Shown: piece after piece, positions 53,436-62,048 of the stretch
How positions within the stretch are numbered: position 1 is the stretch's first letter
Layout of the letters: the number at the start of each line of letters is the position of its first letter
Origin: Bacillus sp. BA3
GTDB taxonomy: Bacteria > Bacillota > Bacilli > Bacillales > DSM-1321
Reading direction: 5' to 3'
NCBI GenBank assembly: GCA_002835675.1
Contig: PIZR01000001.1
Coordinates: forward strand, 660,075 to 724,074
Length of the DNA stretch: 64,000 bases
Notes under the pieces: generated by a model
Database searches by the model: none
What the model saw: only the letters and a program-made list of their open reading frames with translations
Told to the model about the DNA's origin: nothing
Translations under genes and position numbers: made by a program

Positions 53436-53837
53436 ATGACAAATTCATACACATTTGACGCTTCACAAGTTAGCGTTGTGGTTGACGGCAGGTACTTAAC
53501 AGATTTTGCTGAAGGGGATGCCGTTCAATGGGAAAAAGATGAGGATAATTTTGAACCAAAAGTTGGTGTGACAGGGACAGTAGGTATCACCAAGAAAATT
53601 AATTCAATCGGTACAATTACCGTTCTAATTATGCAAGGTTCTCCTGAGGTTGGATTCTTAAAGCAACTTGCTAATACAGGAAAACAATTTGCTATATGGG
53701 TAAACACTGGTGGCGAGCACAGTGAGAAAATTGGTGGCTCACAAGCTATGGTTCTAAAAACACCAGAAGGGTCAATTACTGACGAGACAGGCGAAAGAGA
53801 GTTTGAAATTAAAGTATTTGACTATACAGACGTTTGA
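53436..53837 (+). CDS. Tail tube protein (DUF3277 type)
   Basis: 133 residues with GGGAGG. MTNSYTFDASQVSVVVDGRY, DAVQWEKDEDNFEPKVGVTG and the ending GEREFEIKVFDYTDV are the pattern of the DUF3277 tube family. Placed directly after the sheath gene. Confidence 0.87.
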   Translation: MTNSYTFDASQVSVVVDGRYLTDFAEGDAVQWEKDEDNFEPKVGVTGTVGITKKINSIGTITVLIMQGSPEVGFLKQLANTGKQFAIWVNTGGEHSEKIGGSQAMVLKTPEGSITDETGEREFEIKVFDYTDV

Positions 53838-53842
53838 TAAGT

Positions 53843-53862
53843 GGGGGACAGTTCGCTGTCCT
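53843..53862 (+). terminator. UUCG-loop hairpin after the tube gene
   Basis: GGGACAG-TTCG-CTGTCC: a stable stem closed by a TTCG tetraloop, followed by a weak T-run (TTTATCTT). It may act as a partial terminator or as RNA 3'-end protection. Confidence 0.65.
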
Positions 53863-53885
53863 TTATCTTATAGGAGGTATGTTTC

Positions 53886-54233
53886 ATGGGGAAAGCGCGT
53901 CACAACTCAAATAAAAGGGAGATGTTATATATGGCAACTGTATCAGGGAAACAAGAAGAATTGGTAATCGAATTAGAAAATGGAGAAAAGAAAAAATATA
54001 CACTTCAACATCCAGGCGCAAGAGCAGGAATGGAACTAAGGGATAAAGCGGTTGGTGCTAACGGAGCGATGGAACAAACGAAGCTATGGGAAGGCTTAAT
54101 GGCAAAGGTTATCTTTATTGATGGTGGAAAAAGAACGAATTGGGATTACTGGGAAGAAGAAGAAAACTTTAATCACCAAACGGAGGTCTTCAAGGCAGCC
54201 AGTAATTTTCTTGTCGGTAAATCTGACATCTAA
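53886..54233 (+). CDS. Tail assembly chaperone, short form
   Basis: 115 residues; GGAGGTATG upstream (an internal ATG at about 53931 behind GGGAG is possible too). KQEELVIELENGEKKKYTLQ, HPGARAGMELRDKAVGANGA. It stands between tube and tape measure, where gpG-like chaperones lie. The end, ASNFLVGKSDI, overlaps an extension frame that begins right there. Confidence 0.78.
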   Translation: MGKARHNSNKREMLYMATVSGKQEELVIELENGEKKKYTLQHPGARAGMELRDKAVGANGAMEQTKLWEGLMAKVIFIDGGKRTNWDYWEEEENFNHQTEVFKAASNFLVGKSDI

Positions 54234-54429
54234 CCCTTGGAAAGCAGCGGTCGAAGAACCGGAAGAATGGTTAAGGTGGCGTTTAGTTATGGCAGAGGAT
54301 TGCAACGTTAGTTATACCGAAGCCTTCGCTATGAGCAAAACAGAACTTGGTATTGCTAATGCCGCCTTAGACAAGATGATGAAATTAAGAGATGACGCTA
54401 TGAAGAAAAATAGCAAAAAGAAGAAATAG
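54208..54429 (+). CDS. Frameshift extension of the tail assembly chaperone (gpT-like)
   Basis: In the +1 frame the sequence continues through LSVNLTSNPWKAAVEEPEEW, MAEDCNVSYTEAFAMSKTEL and ends KKNSKKKK, with no start of its own supported by a ribosome binding site. A shift at AAT TTT C (54204-54210), where tRNA-Phe can slip from TTT to TTC, would join it to the short form. The G/GT layout with a programmed shift is common in tailed phages. Confidence 0.68.
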   Translation, partial: FLSVNLTSNPWKAAVEEPEEWLRWRLVMAEDCNVSYTEAFAMSKTELGIANAALDKMMKLRDDAMKKNSKKKK

Positions 54430-54441
54430 GGTGGTGATTAC

Positions 54442-56433
54442 GTGGCAGTTCGTGAAACCCATATACTTTTGGATATTATGGCAGACGCTGATCCATTACG
54501 AGGTATCAACAGGGAAATGGATGATATTATCCGACAATCACGGTTAATGGGGCGATCTTATGGAGATTTAAACGATGATTCAAGAGACATGATGCGTGAA
54601 ATGAACATGGGTTGGCGGAATCAAAATGATGCTTTTAAAAAGTTTCGAAACAACTTAGTCGCTGCCGAATATGACTTTTTCAAACTAGCGCAAGTTGGAA
54701 GAAGGTACGGGGGAACGACTGGTGAATTAATACGCGCCATTGATAAAATGGGACTGGCACACAAAAAGGCCACAGACGGCATGATGGCGAATGATGACAG
54801 AATGAGACAAAGTATGTATAGAACGATTGGAACATTCGCTAACATGACACCTCAAGCGGATAAAAACGCCGCCGCAATCGCCCGCATGAATAATCCTCTA
54901 TATAACGCCAATAGGGCAGGTTTAGCATTGGTCGGAACCCTTAATAGGATGGCCAACAATGCTAATACTGCCCGTTTTGCATTGCAACAATTAGGGCCGA
55001 ACGCCAGCATGAAAGAGTTGAACGAAGAAACACAAAGGTTAAATAAAGGTTTGGGTGCAATGCCTATCGTTGCAATCGCTGCAGGGTTAGCGGCTTACTT
55101 CTTTTATGGAGCCATACATAATGCGGCCATGGAAAATAAAAAATACGCTGATTCATTTAATACAATGGTTTCCACTCTAAGGAAAGCTATCCAACCAATG
55201 ATTGATGTTTTTATATTGATCATGGTTCCTGTTTATAATTTTGTAACAGCAATAGGTCAAATGGTGATTAAATTCAATGAAGCGCATCCAGCTATAGCAA
55301 TGATATTACAAGGTATTTTATTATTAATCCCTGCTTTAACATTGATATTGTTGCCGTTAGGTTTAGGTGTTGGTTATGTAAAAGGACTGACATTAGCTTT
55401 TGGATTCTTTTTCAAAATGATTGCACCAGTTGTAACATTCTTAGCAACAATGAGTGCGACAGTATGGATTGTTGCAGCTGCAATTATAGCTTTAGGAGCA
55501 GCATTTATATGGGCCTGGAATAACGTAGCTTGGTTCCGTGATGGGATACTTGCAGCGTGGGAATGGATCAAAACCAATACGATTATTGCCTGGGCTGCTA
55601 TAGTTCAAACAGTACAACCAGCCTTACAAGCAATTGTCACGTTCGTCATGGCGAAACTAGCGCAAATCAAGGCTTTTTGGTCAGAACATGGAGCGCAAAT
55701 CATGGCTGTTGTATCTGTTTTTATGGCTTATATCAAAGGTTATATATCGGTTGGTATGGCTGCTATAAAAACCATTTTTTCTGTTGGGTGGACTATAATT
55801 TCTAGCGTTATACAGATTGCCTGGGCTGCTATACAAGCAGTAATCGATATAGGGATTTCACTTATAACTGGGTTAATAGCGACAGGAATGGCTATTCTTC
55901 AAGGAGATTGGGAAGGTGCCTGGGAAACGATCAAAGGCACGGCAGAAGATATATGGCACAGTATCGAAGGATTCTTTGAAGCGATTGACCTAATGCAGAT
56001 AGGTAAAGATATAATTCAGGGTTTGATTGACGGTATTGGTTCGATGGCAGGAGCAGCAATAGAAGCGGCTGCGGGTGTAGCAGAGAGTATAAAAGGAGCC
56101 GTTACTGGGTTGCTAGATATTCATAGCCCTTCGAGGGTCATGTTTGAATACGGTGGTTTCGTATCGGAAGGTATGGGTTTAGGTATTGAAGATGGATCAA
56201 AATATGTTCAAAAAATGGCTGTCGATATGGCCGGTGGCATCCCACAAACATATAAACCAACATCGTCAGCGGGGTCTGTAACTAATTCTAGAAGTTCTAT
56301 AACACTAAGCCCTGCCATTTACATTTCAGGGGCGAGCGGTGAAGGTAAGAGCGTAAAAGAGCAAGTGAAAGAGGGAATTCAAGAAGTGTTTGATCATCTC
56401 AGCTTCCTATATGAGCCAGAGGGGGAATATTAA
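54442..56433 (+). CDS. Tape measure protein
   Basis: 663 residues from GTG with GGTGGTGATT upstream. Charged helical first part (about 1-200), long hydrophobic stretches (about 205-480, many of them transmembrane-like), repeated WxxI/Trp-rich segments (AWEWIKTNTIIAWAAIVQTV), and the closing LLDIHSPSRVMFEYGGFVSE block typical of tape measure C-termini. It sets tail length and helps DNA entry. It is short for a tape measure, pointing to a short contractile tail. Confidence 0.9.
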   Translation: MAVRETHILLDIMADADPLRGINREMDDIIRQSRLMGRSYGDLNDDSRDMMREMNMGWRNQNDAFKKFRNNLVAAEYDFFKLAQVGRRYGGTTGELIRAIDKMGLAHKKATDGMMANDDRMRQSMYRTIGTFANMTPQADKNAAAIARMNNPLYNANRAGLALVGTLNRMANNANTARFALQQLGPNASMKELNEETQRLNKGLGAMPIVAIAAGLAAYFFYGAIHNAAMENKKYADSFNTMVSTLRKAIQPMIDVFILIMVPVYNFVTAIGQMVIKFNEAHPAIAMILQGILLLIPALTLILLPLGLGVGYVKGLTLAFGFFFKMIAPVVTFLATMSATVWIVAAAIIALGAAFIWAWNNVAWFRDGILAAWEWIKTNTIIAWAAIVQTVQPALQAIVTFVMAKLAQIKAFWSEHGAQIMAVVSVFMAYIKGYISVGMAAIKTIFSVGWTIISSVIQIAWAAIQAVIDIGISLITGLIATGMAILQGDWEGAWETIKGTAEDIWHSIEGFFEAIDLMQIGKDIIQGLIDGIGSMAGAAIEAAAGVAESIKGAVTGLLDIHSPSRVMFEYGGFVSEGMGLGIEDGSKYVQKMAVDMAGGIPQTYKPTSSAGSVTNSRSSITLSPAIYISGASGEGKSVKEQVKEGIQEVFDHLSFLYEPEGEY

Positions 56434-57014
56434 TGGCTAAACTGGATGATGTGTCTTTATTTATAGAAGATGAAAGTGAGAGTTACAAGGTGGACGTCAC
56501 AGAATATGCCGTTGAAAAAGGGGAACCGTTTACGGATCATGTATCCAAACGCTCCCCTGATTTTTCAATTAGTGGTTATATCCTTTCGTCTAACTATGAA
56601 ACTAGTAAAAATAAACTGATTTCCCTAATGGAAAGCGGGAAAATCATTAAATACGTTGGTAAAATGAGTGCTTCGAATGTGATTATTACCAGTATAAGCA
56701 GCAAAAGAAGTTCAGATGTGGAAAACGGAATGGCAATTGACATTTCATTAAGGCGCATTCGTATTTCCACCACTTCATGGCAAAAGGCTTCAGGGTCAAA
56801 GAAACCTGTACAAAAGCCTACAAGTCAAAGTGGCAAGAAAAAACCAGTGAGTAAGAAAAAACCAACTAGTACTAAGAAATATCATGTTACCAAAAAAGGC
56901 GATACTTATTGGGATTTAAGTAGAAAGTACGGATCATCCATACCACAATTGAGGTCTTGGAATAAATACCCGGATCGACGTATCCCTATAGGAGTTAAAT
57001 TAAGAGTAAAGTAG
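56433..57014 (+). CDS. LysM-containing baseplate hub protein (XkdP/gp53-like)
   Basis: 193 residues, overlapping the tape measure stop (TAATGG). Residues 1-110 resemble the tail hub start (GEPFTDHVSKRSPDFSISGY). A Lys-rich linker follows, then a LysM domain (YHVTKKGDTYWDLSRKYGSS, about 148-193) that binds peptidoglycan. Typical between tape measure and baseplate hub genes. Confidence 0.88.
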   Translation: MAKLDDVSLFIEDESESYKVDVTEYAVEKGEPFTDHVSKRSPDFSISGYILSSNYETSKNKLISLMESGKIIKYVGKMSASNVIITSISSKRSSDVENGMAIDISLRRIRISTTSWQKASGSKKPVQKPTSQSGKKKPVSKKKPTSTKKYHVTKKGDTYWDLSRKYGSSIPQLRSWNKYPDRRIPIGVKLRVK

Positions 57015-57022
57015 GTGAGCGA

Positions 57023-57370
57023 ATGGATTACATCCCTGTTGACAAAGAAAATATCCCTGAAATGTTCGATATTGACCTAGCGGATGAGACTTTTAAACTT
57101 AAGTTTGCTTATAACGAAACAGGGGACTTTTTCACCGTAAATCTTTATCGACCTACTGATGGTGAGGAAGACGAAGAAATAATTTTAGGTGAAAAAATGA
57201 TATTGAATAAACCACTATGGAATGATTCATCAGATCTAACATTGCCAGCGCCACAATTAGTTCCTATGGATTTATCAGATAACGAAACGAGTATTACCTG
57301 GGATAACTTCGGGGTAACCGTTTTCTTATATATTAATGATCAGGCGGATGATGAAGATGACAACTTATAA
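57023..57370 (+). CDS. Baseplate plug-type protein
   Basis: 115 residues with TAGGTGAG upstream. DYIPVDKENIPEMFDIDLAD, then FKLKFAYNETGDFFTVNLYR and a C-terminal WDNFGVTVFLYINDQ. It resembles the small baseplate plug proteins in myophages; order supports this. The acidic end overlaps the next gene. Confidence 0.75.
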   Translation: MDYIPVDKENIPEMFDIDLADETFKLKFAYNETGDFFTVNLYRPTDGEEDEEIILGEKMILNKPLWNDSSDLTLPAPQLVPMDLSDNETSITWDNFGVTVFLYINDQADDEDDNL

Positions 57371-58178
57371 CTTTAAACGGGTTATGAAAGTCAGTATCGG
57401 ACGAGCGACATTCACAAATGAAGATCTTCACATTAGATTCGAAATTATTTTCGATGATGATATGAAGCCTAATAAAAACACGGTGCAACTATACAATTTA
57501 TCCAAAGATACAATCTCCAAATTTAAAACAGGTGATACGTTAACCGTACAAGCTGGGTATTCGAATGATGTTGGGGTTATAAGTATAGGCAAGGTATATA
57601 GCATCAAAACGAAATTCGAAGGGGTAGATAAGATAACAACGATCTATACTTCCGAAGGTGAAGATTACACAAAAATGAAGATTGACAGTAAGACAGCAGA
57701 TAAAGGGAAAAAGGATTCCATAACCTTCAAGAAAAATACGAAGGGTTCCACCATGATTAAAAGGATGCTGGATTTGTTAGGCGTCAAACTAGGTGCGCCC
57801 ATGAAATTAAAGAATGACAAAGTATATAAAAAAGGTTACACCATATCCAAGCTTATTTACAACGATTTAGAAGATATTGCGAGGGATTGCGGTAGTATCA
57901 TTTATCATCGCAGAGGAAAGTTGGTCATTAGACCGTTGAAGGAAGGAATGGACGAAAGGTTCGTTTTAAAAGAGGAAACTGGATTGATTGGAAGTCCTTC
58001 AACATTCACGGAAGATAATAAAACAGGGTACACGGTTAAATGCTTAATGCAACACCGTATTACCACTTGTAGCATCATTGAATTGAAATCAAAGACGGCT
58101 AATGGTAAATATAGAGCTTTTAAAGGGAAACACGTAGCAGATAAGAACGACTTTTATACAGAATTCTCATGTGAATAA
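57357..58178 (+). CDS. Baseplate hub protein (XkdQ-like)
   Basis: 273 residues; ATG 57357 (MTTYNFKRV) chosen among clustered in-frame ATGs inside the previous gene. KNTVQLYNLSKDTISKFKTG, DTLTVQAGYSNDVGVISIGK and DIARDCGSIIYHRRGKLVIR are the hub (gp27/gpD-like) pattern. Shares translation with the plug gene by overlap. Confidence 0.8.
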   Translation: MTTYNFKRVMKVSIGRATFTNEDLHIRFEIIFDDDMKPNKNTVQLYNLSKDTISKFKTGDTLTVQAGYSNDVGVISIGKVYSIKTKFEGVDKITTIYTSEGEDYTKMKIDSKTADKGKKDSITFKKNTKGSTMIKRMLDLLGVKLGAPMKLKNDKVYKKGYTISKLIYNDLEDIARDCGSIIYHRRGKLVIRPLKEGMDERFVLKEETGLIGSPSTFTEDNKTGYTVKCLMQHRITTCSIIELKSKTANGKYRAFKGKHVADKNDFYTEFSCE

Positions 58179-58191
58179 GGGAGGTGGTCTT

Positions 58192-58542
58192 TTGAGTTCA
58201 GAATCAAGATTTGTTGAAAATGTTATTAAAAATATTATGTTGCAAGTTCACACGAATCAACCAGCAAGGGTAATTAAATACTTCTCTGATACCAAACCGC
58301 CATCAGCAGATATCGAATATCTTTTTATGGCAAGGGATAAACAAGGGGATTTAAGTAAACATGCAATGGTAGAGGCTGTGCCAGTTGTAAGACATGTCGG
58401 CCCTTTAGTAAAGGGAGATGTGGTGTGGGTGGAAATAGCAGAAAGAGCGATGGATGACTTTCAAAAAGTCCCTTTTGATCCTGGAATGAGAAGGATGTTT
58501 AATTTAAATGATGGTGTGATAACGGGGGTATTTGACTTATGA
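58192..58542 (+). CDS. Gp138-like membrane-puncturing spike protein
   Basis: 116 residues from TTG 58192 behind GGGAGGTGG. SRFVENVIKNIMLQVHTNQP, then ADIEYLFMARDKQG, HVGPLVKGDVVWVEIAERAM: an OB-fold start like phage Gp138. Short, without a long beta-helix, so the tip may be completed by another protein. Confidence 0.75.
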   Translation: MSSESRFVENVIKNIMLQVHTNQPARVIKYFSDTKPPSADIEYLFMARDKQGDLSKHAMVEAVPVVRHVGPLVKGDVVWVEIAERAMDDFQKVPFDPGMRRMFNLNDGVITGVFDL

Positions 58543-58895
58543 AATCATTCAAATTAGATGAAAATGGTGACCTTGTTTTTGAAAACGCTTCTTTCGTAAT
58601 GATAGAAGGTAATGAAGAATTAGCTCAGCAAGCCCGTATATCCATGCAAACAGAAAAAGGTGAATGGTTTTTAGATCCCGAAGAGGGAATGGACAGAAGT
58701 CCTATTCTTTCTAAGAATTTCAATGAAACAGAGGCTAAAGATATCATAATGGAATCAACGATTGGAACGACTGAACCGTTAGAATTCGAAAATATAACTT
58801 TTGTTCGTGATATAAGAAATAGAAAAATTTCAATCGATATCGTCATGCGCAAAGAAGACGGGGAAGTTTTGGAATTGGAGGGAGTTGAAATTTAA
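58539..58895 (+). CDS. Baseplate wedge protein (DUF2634/gpW-like)
   Basis: 118 residues, overlapping the previous stop (ATGA). ELAQQARISMQTEKGEWFLD, then PEEGMDRSPILSKNFNE and RNRKISIDIVMRKEDGE: the gp25/DUF2634 lysozyme-like wedge fold of contractile tails. It precedes baseplate J as usual. Confidence 0.87.
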   Translation: MKSFKLDENGDLVFENASFVMIEGNEELAQQARISMQTEKGEWFLDPEEGMDRSPILSKNFNETEAKDIIMESTIGTTEPLEFENITFVRDIRNRKISIDIVMRKEDGEVLELEGVEI

Positions 58896-60079
58896 TGGTA
58901 TGGGGACTTTCGGAAAAAGGGTTTAACCGTCCTAATCAAGCAGACTTGAAAGAAGAAATTGATCAAAAACAAAAGGAACTGTTTGGTGAAGATGTGAACT
59001 TATCATATAAAAGCCCTAACGGTATTATCAGTGGTCTTTTATCATGGATACTTGCAAAGGTATGGGAATTAGCAGAAAAGGTGTATCATAGCGGACACCC
59101 TTCAGAAGCAGTTGACAAAAACCTAGATTACTTAACTAGTTACTTTTTGACTTCAAGGAACCCGGAATTATATGCAGAAGGAGATGTTGAATTCACAGGA
59201 ACGCCAAATTATACCGTTGTTGCTGGGACGAGATTTGAAACTGAAACAGGAGTAGATTATGCATTAAAAGAAGATGTGTTAATGAATTCATCTGGAATAG
59301 GTACGGGATCAGTTGTAAGTCTTACTGCTGGTTTAATCGGCAATACATTACCTGGGACTATTACCGTTCAAAGTGAGCCAAGTGCAAGTATTGAAACAGT
59401 AACAAACTCTGAAGCTATTACAGGTGGCAGAGAAAAAGAGACAGATATCGAATTAAGAAAAAGGTTATTGGATACCAATGGAATTAAAGGATATTCAACG
59501 CCTAACAGCATTGTTTCTGCTGTACAAAACGTTTTAGGTGTAAGGGCTGCAAACATCCACAATAACAATACAAACGTAACAGTGAACGGAACACCGCCTA
59601 ATAGTTATCAAGTGTATGTATTGGGTGGGAATGGTCAAGAAATCGCAGAAGCTATTTTTGACAAGGGTCCTGCGGGTATTGAGCCGTTCGGCACATCTTC
59701 CTTTCAAGTAGTGGATATGAGTGGTGTTTCTCATAAAGTATCCTATACACCAGCTAATACAGTTAATGTTTTTGCGAGCGTTGACCTGACCACAGACAAC
59801 ACATTTCAGAGTACAAGTATTACAGAGGTAAAAGACACGATTGTCCGATTTATTGGCGGTACTGTTAGCGATGGATCAATTTACACTGGGTTGAACATGG
59901 GGGAAAAAGTTATTGTTCAACAACTAAGTTTTGAAGTTATGCAAATCCAAGGGGTTAAGGATGTAGTAATTAAAATTGGTAAAACATCCGGGACATTAGT
60001 ATCAAGTAATATCGCTATAGCAGCAAATGAAGTCGCACAAACGAACGCAACCAATATAGCCGTTACGGTGACAGTATGA
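58895..60079 (+). CDS. Baseplate J protein
   Basis: 394 residues. Opens with NRPNQADLKEEIDQKQKELF and has SEAVDKNLDYLTSY, RKRLLDTNGIKGYSTPNSIV and a VYVLGGNGQEIAEAIFDKGP core, the Baseplate_J (PF04865) pattern. Its stop overlaps the next gene (ATGA). Confidence 0.92.
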   Translation: MVWGLSEKGFNRPNQADLKEEIDQKQKELFGEDVNLSYKSPNGIISGLLSWILAKVWELAEKVYHSGHPSEAVDKNLDYLTSYFLTSRNPELYAEGDVEFTGTPNYTVVAGTRFETETGVDYALKEDVLMNSSGIGTGSVVSLTAGLIGNTLPGTITVQSEPSASIETVTNSEAITGGREKETDIELRKRLLDTNGIKGYSTPNSIVSAVQNVLGVRAANIHNNNTNVTVNGTPPNSYQVYVLGGNGQEIAEAIFDKGPAGIEPFGTSSFQVVDMSGVSHKVSYTPANTVNVFASVDLTTDNTFQSTSITEVKDTIVRFIGGTVSDGSIYTGLNMGEKVIVQQLSFEVMQIQGVKDVVIKIGKTSGTLVSSNIAIAANEVAQTNATNIAVTVTV

Positions 60080-60717
60080 TTTCATTTATTGATACATTTC
60101 GGAAATTGACTGATGTTTTTACAAAGAACCCAGATTCGATGATTGGGAAATATATATTACTGATTACGGAAAAAACAAATGAAATTAGATTAACTTTTGA
60201 AAAAATTGAATCATGGCGTGATATCCAACAAGCAAAAGGAACAACACTTGATTTAATCGGAAAAGGTTGGGGGCAGGAACGCGGAAATGTGAGTGATGAA
60301 ATTTTAAGGTTGCTTATATTAGCTAGGATTGCCCGTAATAACAGTAATGGAACGTTCAATAACATGATAGAGGTATTAGCAAAGACATTAAATACTGACT
60401 CCTCTACGATTAAAATGCGAGCTATGTACGAAGTGACAGAAGGAAAAAATGCTGCGGCACTACGGATTGAAGGACTCCCAATCAAAGCGTTAAATGATGC
60501 CGGGTTATCAACTTCTCAATTCGGATTTTTAGTTCAAAGAGTCGCACCAGCTGGCGTAATGGTGGAAAGTATCAATTTACAAGGAACGTTCCGAATGTCT
60601 AGCATTAAAGACCAAGTGGAAACAAGTGTTGAAGGTTTTGCGCCAGTTGACCAAAGTACAGGTGGAACATTGAGCGCCATTTATGAGCCGTCTGGAGAAG
60701 AAGATTTACCAATTTAA
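60076..60717 (+). CDS. Baseplate/tail protein gpI-like (DUF2313 position)
   Basis: 213 residues. KATTLDLIGKGWGQERGNVS-like segment (KGTTLDLIGKGWGQERGNVS), then RLLILARIARNNSNGTFNNM, the DUF2612/gpI-type fold that follows baseplate J and links it to the fibres. The C-terminus ends in an EPSGEEDLPI tail. Confidence 0.8.
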   Translation: MISFIDTFRKLTDVFTKNPDSMIGKYILLITEKTNEIRLTFEKIESWRDIQQAKGTTLDLIGKGWGQERGNVSDEILRLLILARIARNNSNGTFNNMIEVLAKTLNTDSSTIKMRAMYEVTEGKNAAALRIEGLPIKALNDAGLSTSQFGFLVQRVAPAGVMVESINLQGTFRMSSIKDQVETSVEGFAPVDQSTGGTLSAIYEPSGEEDLPI

Positions 60718-60729
60718 GGAGGGCACAGT

Positions 60730-61500
60730 ATGCCATTTAATCAAGCATTACCCGTATGGAACGCGGTAGGATCACCACCACCAGAATCTAAAAGATCGGT
60801 TGGGTATTTACCTGATGAACACCCGCCCGCCGACTGGTGGAACTGGCAAATGAATTTAACATACTTAGCTTTGAAAAACTTGCAAGATAATGCAGCAGAT
60901 AAAACGCTGGCAACTACAACAATATCTGGTTTAATGGCTGCGACGGATAAAACTAAATTAAACGGCGTTGCAACAAATGCAAATAATTACGTTCATCCAA
61001 CTACACATCCAGCATCCATTATTACACAGGATACAAACAATCAATTTGTTACAGCGGCAGATAAGAGTAATTGGAATGCAAAAGAAACAACCGCAGGGGC
61101 GCAAGTAAAAGCGGACGCGGTTAAAAATATGTTGTTTGACCAATCTCTTTTATGGCAGGGTGCATCTTATCCGTTGTCAGCTGATACAATTACCCCTTCG
61201 AAAAAATTATCAGAATGTCCGAACGGATGGATATTAGTATGGAGTGATTACGATGTAGGTGTTGGAACTAATGATTACCAATTTGTTTTCACATTTGTGC
61301 CGAAAACATTCCCTTCATTGTTTCCAGGATCAGGAGCAAATGCGTATTTCCAGGTTCCAAACTATGTTAGTGATTCGCAACTACAAACAACAATTAAACA
61401 ATTAACCTTTACGGATTCCACGATAAAAGGTAATGATATAAATAAAAACAGTTTTTCACAAAGCGATGACGCAGTTTTACGACGGGTATTAGCTTTTTAA
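60730..61500 (+). CDS. Tail fibre or collar protein
   Basis: 256 residues with AAGGAGGG. The N-terminus, MPFNQALPVWNAVGSPPPES, then DEHPPADWWNWQMNLTY, is a common baseplate-attachment start of Gram-positive phage fibres; the middle holds repeats around SNWNAKETTAGAQVKADA; the end, from about residue 155, looks like a small beta-sandwich domain that could bind the wall. Confidence 0.8.
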   Translation: MPFNQALPVWNAVGSPPPESKRSVGYLPDEHPPADWWNWQMNLTYLALKNLQDNAADKTLATTTISGLMAATDKTKLNGVATNANNYVHPTTHPASIITQDTNNQFVTAADKSNWNAKETTAGAQVKADAVKNMLFDQSLLWQGASYPLSADTITPSKKLSECPNGWILVWSDYDVGVGTNDYQFVFTFVPKTFPSLFPGSGANAYFQVPNYVSDSQLQTTIKQLTFTDSTIKGNDINKNSFSQSDDAVLRRVLAF

Positions 61501-61512
61501 GGAGGGGAATAC

Positions 61513-61866
61513 ATGAAAGTATATATAAATGTTGGCATAGATAAACGGGTTAACGGTTTCGGAAGTACGCGGGGGAGTGCTTCAGATGTCGAAATAACCG
61601 TTGAAGATAAACATGAATTCCTCAAAAACCCGTTCATTTACAAATTAATAAGCGGGAATTTAGTTAAGGATACAGGATATCAGCAAGAACAAATTGAGCA
61701 GAAAAACGAAATGGAAAACAAACCAACAGAAATTCAGATTTTACATGAGGAAAACACCGATTTGAAACTGGCCCTTGCTGAAATGGCTGAAAAATTGGAA
61801 ATCGAAAAAATTAATATGATGTTAGCGGTGGCTGAATTAGCTGAAAATATAAATGGAGGTGTTTGA
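61513..61866 (+). CDS. Small tail-associated protein with coiled coil, 117 residues
   Basis: AGGAGGGGAA upstream. A beta-type first half (KVYINVGIDKRVNGFGSTRG) and a long Glu/Lys/Leu coiled coil at the end (NTDLKLALAEMAEKLEIEK). Such genes lie between fibre and XkdX-like genes in Bacillus phages; role unknown. Confidence 0.7.
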   Translation: MKVYINVGIDKRVNGFGSTRGSASDVEITVEDKHEFLKNPFIYKLISGNLVKDTGYQQEQIEQKNEMENKPTEIQILHEENTDLKLALAEMAEKLEIEKINMMLAVAELAENINGGV

Positions 61867-61868
61867 TC

Positions 61869-61970
61869 TTGGCAAAAATATACTATGACTTAATCAAACT
61901 AGGATTACGGAAGATTGAAAATGTCCCGTTACAATGGCGCTCAGATGTTCAGGAAATGTTGAATGCTTAA
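61869..61970 (+). CDS. XkdX/CD1375-like small protein, 33 residues
   Basis: TTG start nested close behind the previous stop with GGAGGTG as site. MAKIYYDLIKLGLRKIENVP, then LQWRSDVQEMLNA fits the short CD1375/XkdX-type proteins found after fibre genes in Firmicute phages. Function unknown. Confidence 0.75.
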   Translation: MAKIYYDLIKLGLRKIENVPLQWRSDVQEMLNA

Positions 61971-62048
61971 AAATAGGTTAGTGACATGATATTTTAAGTC
62001 ATCCTTTATGGAGGCTTTTTTATTTTGTCTAAAATAAGGAGTGAAAAA

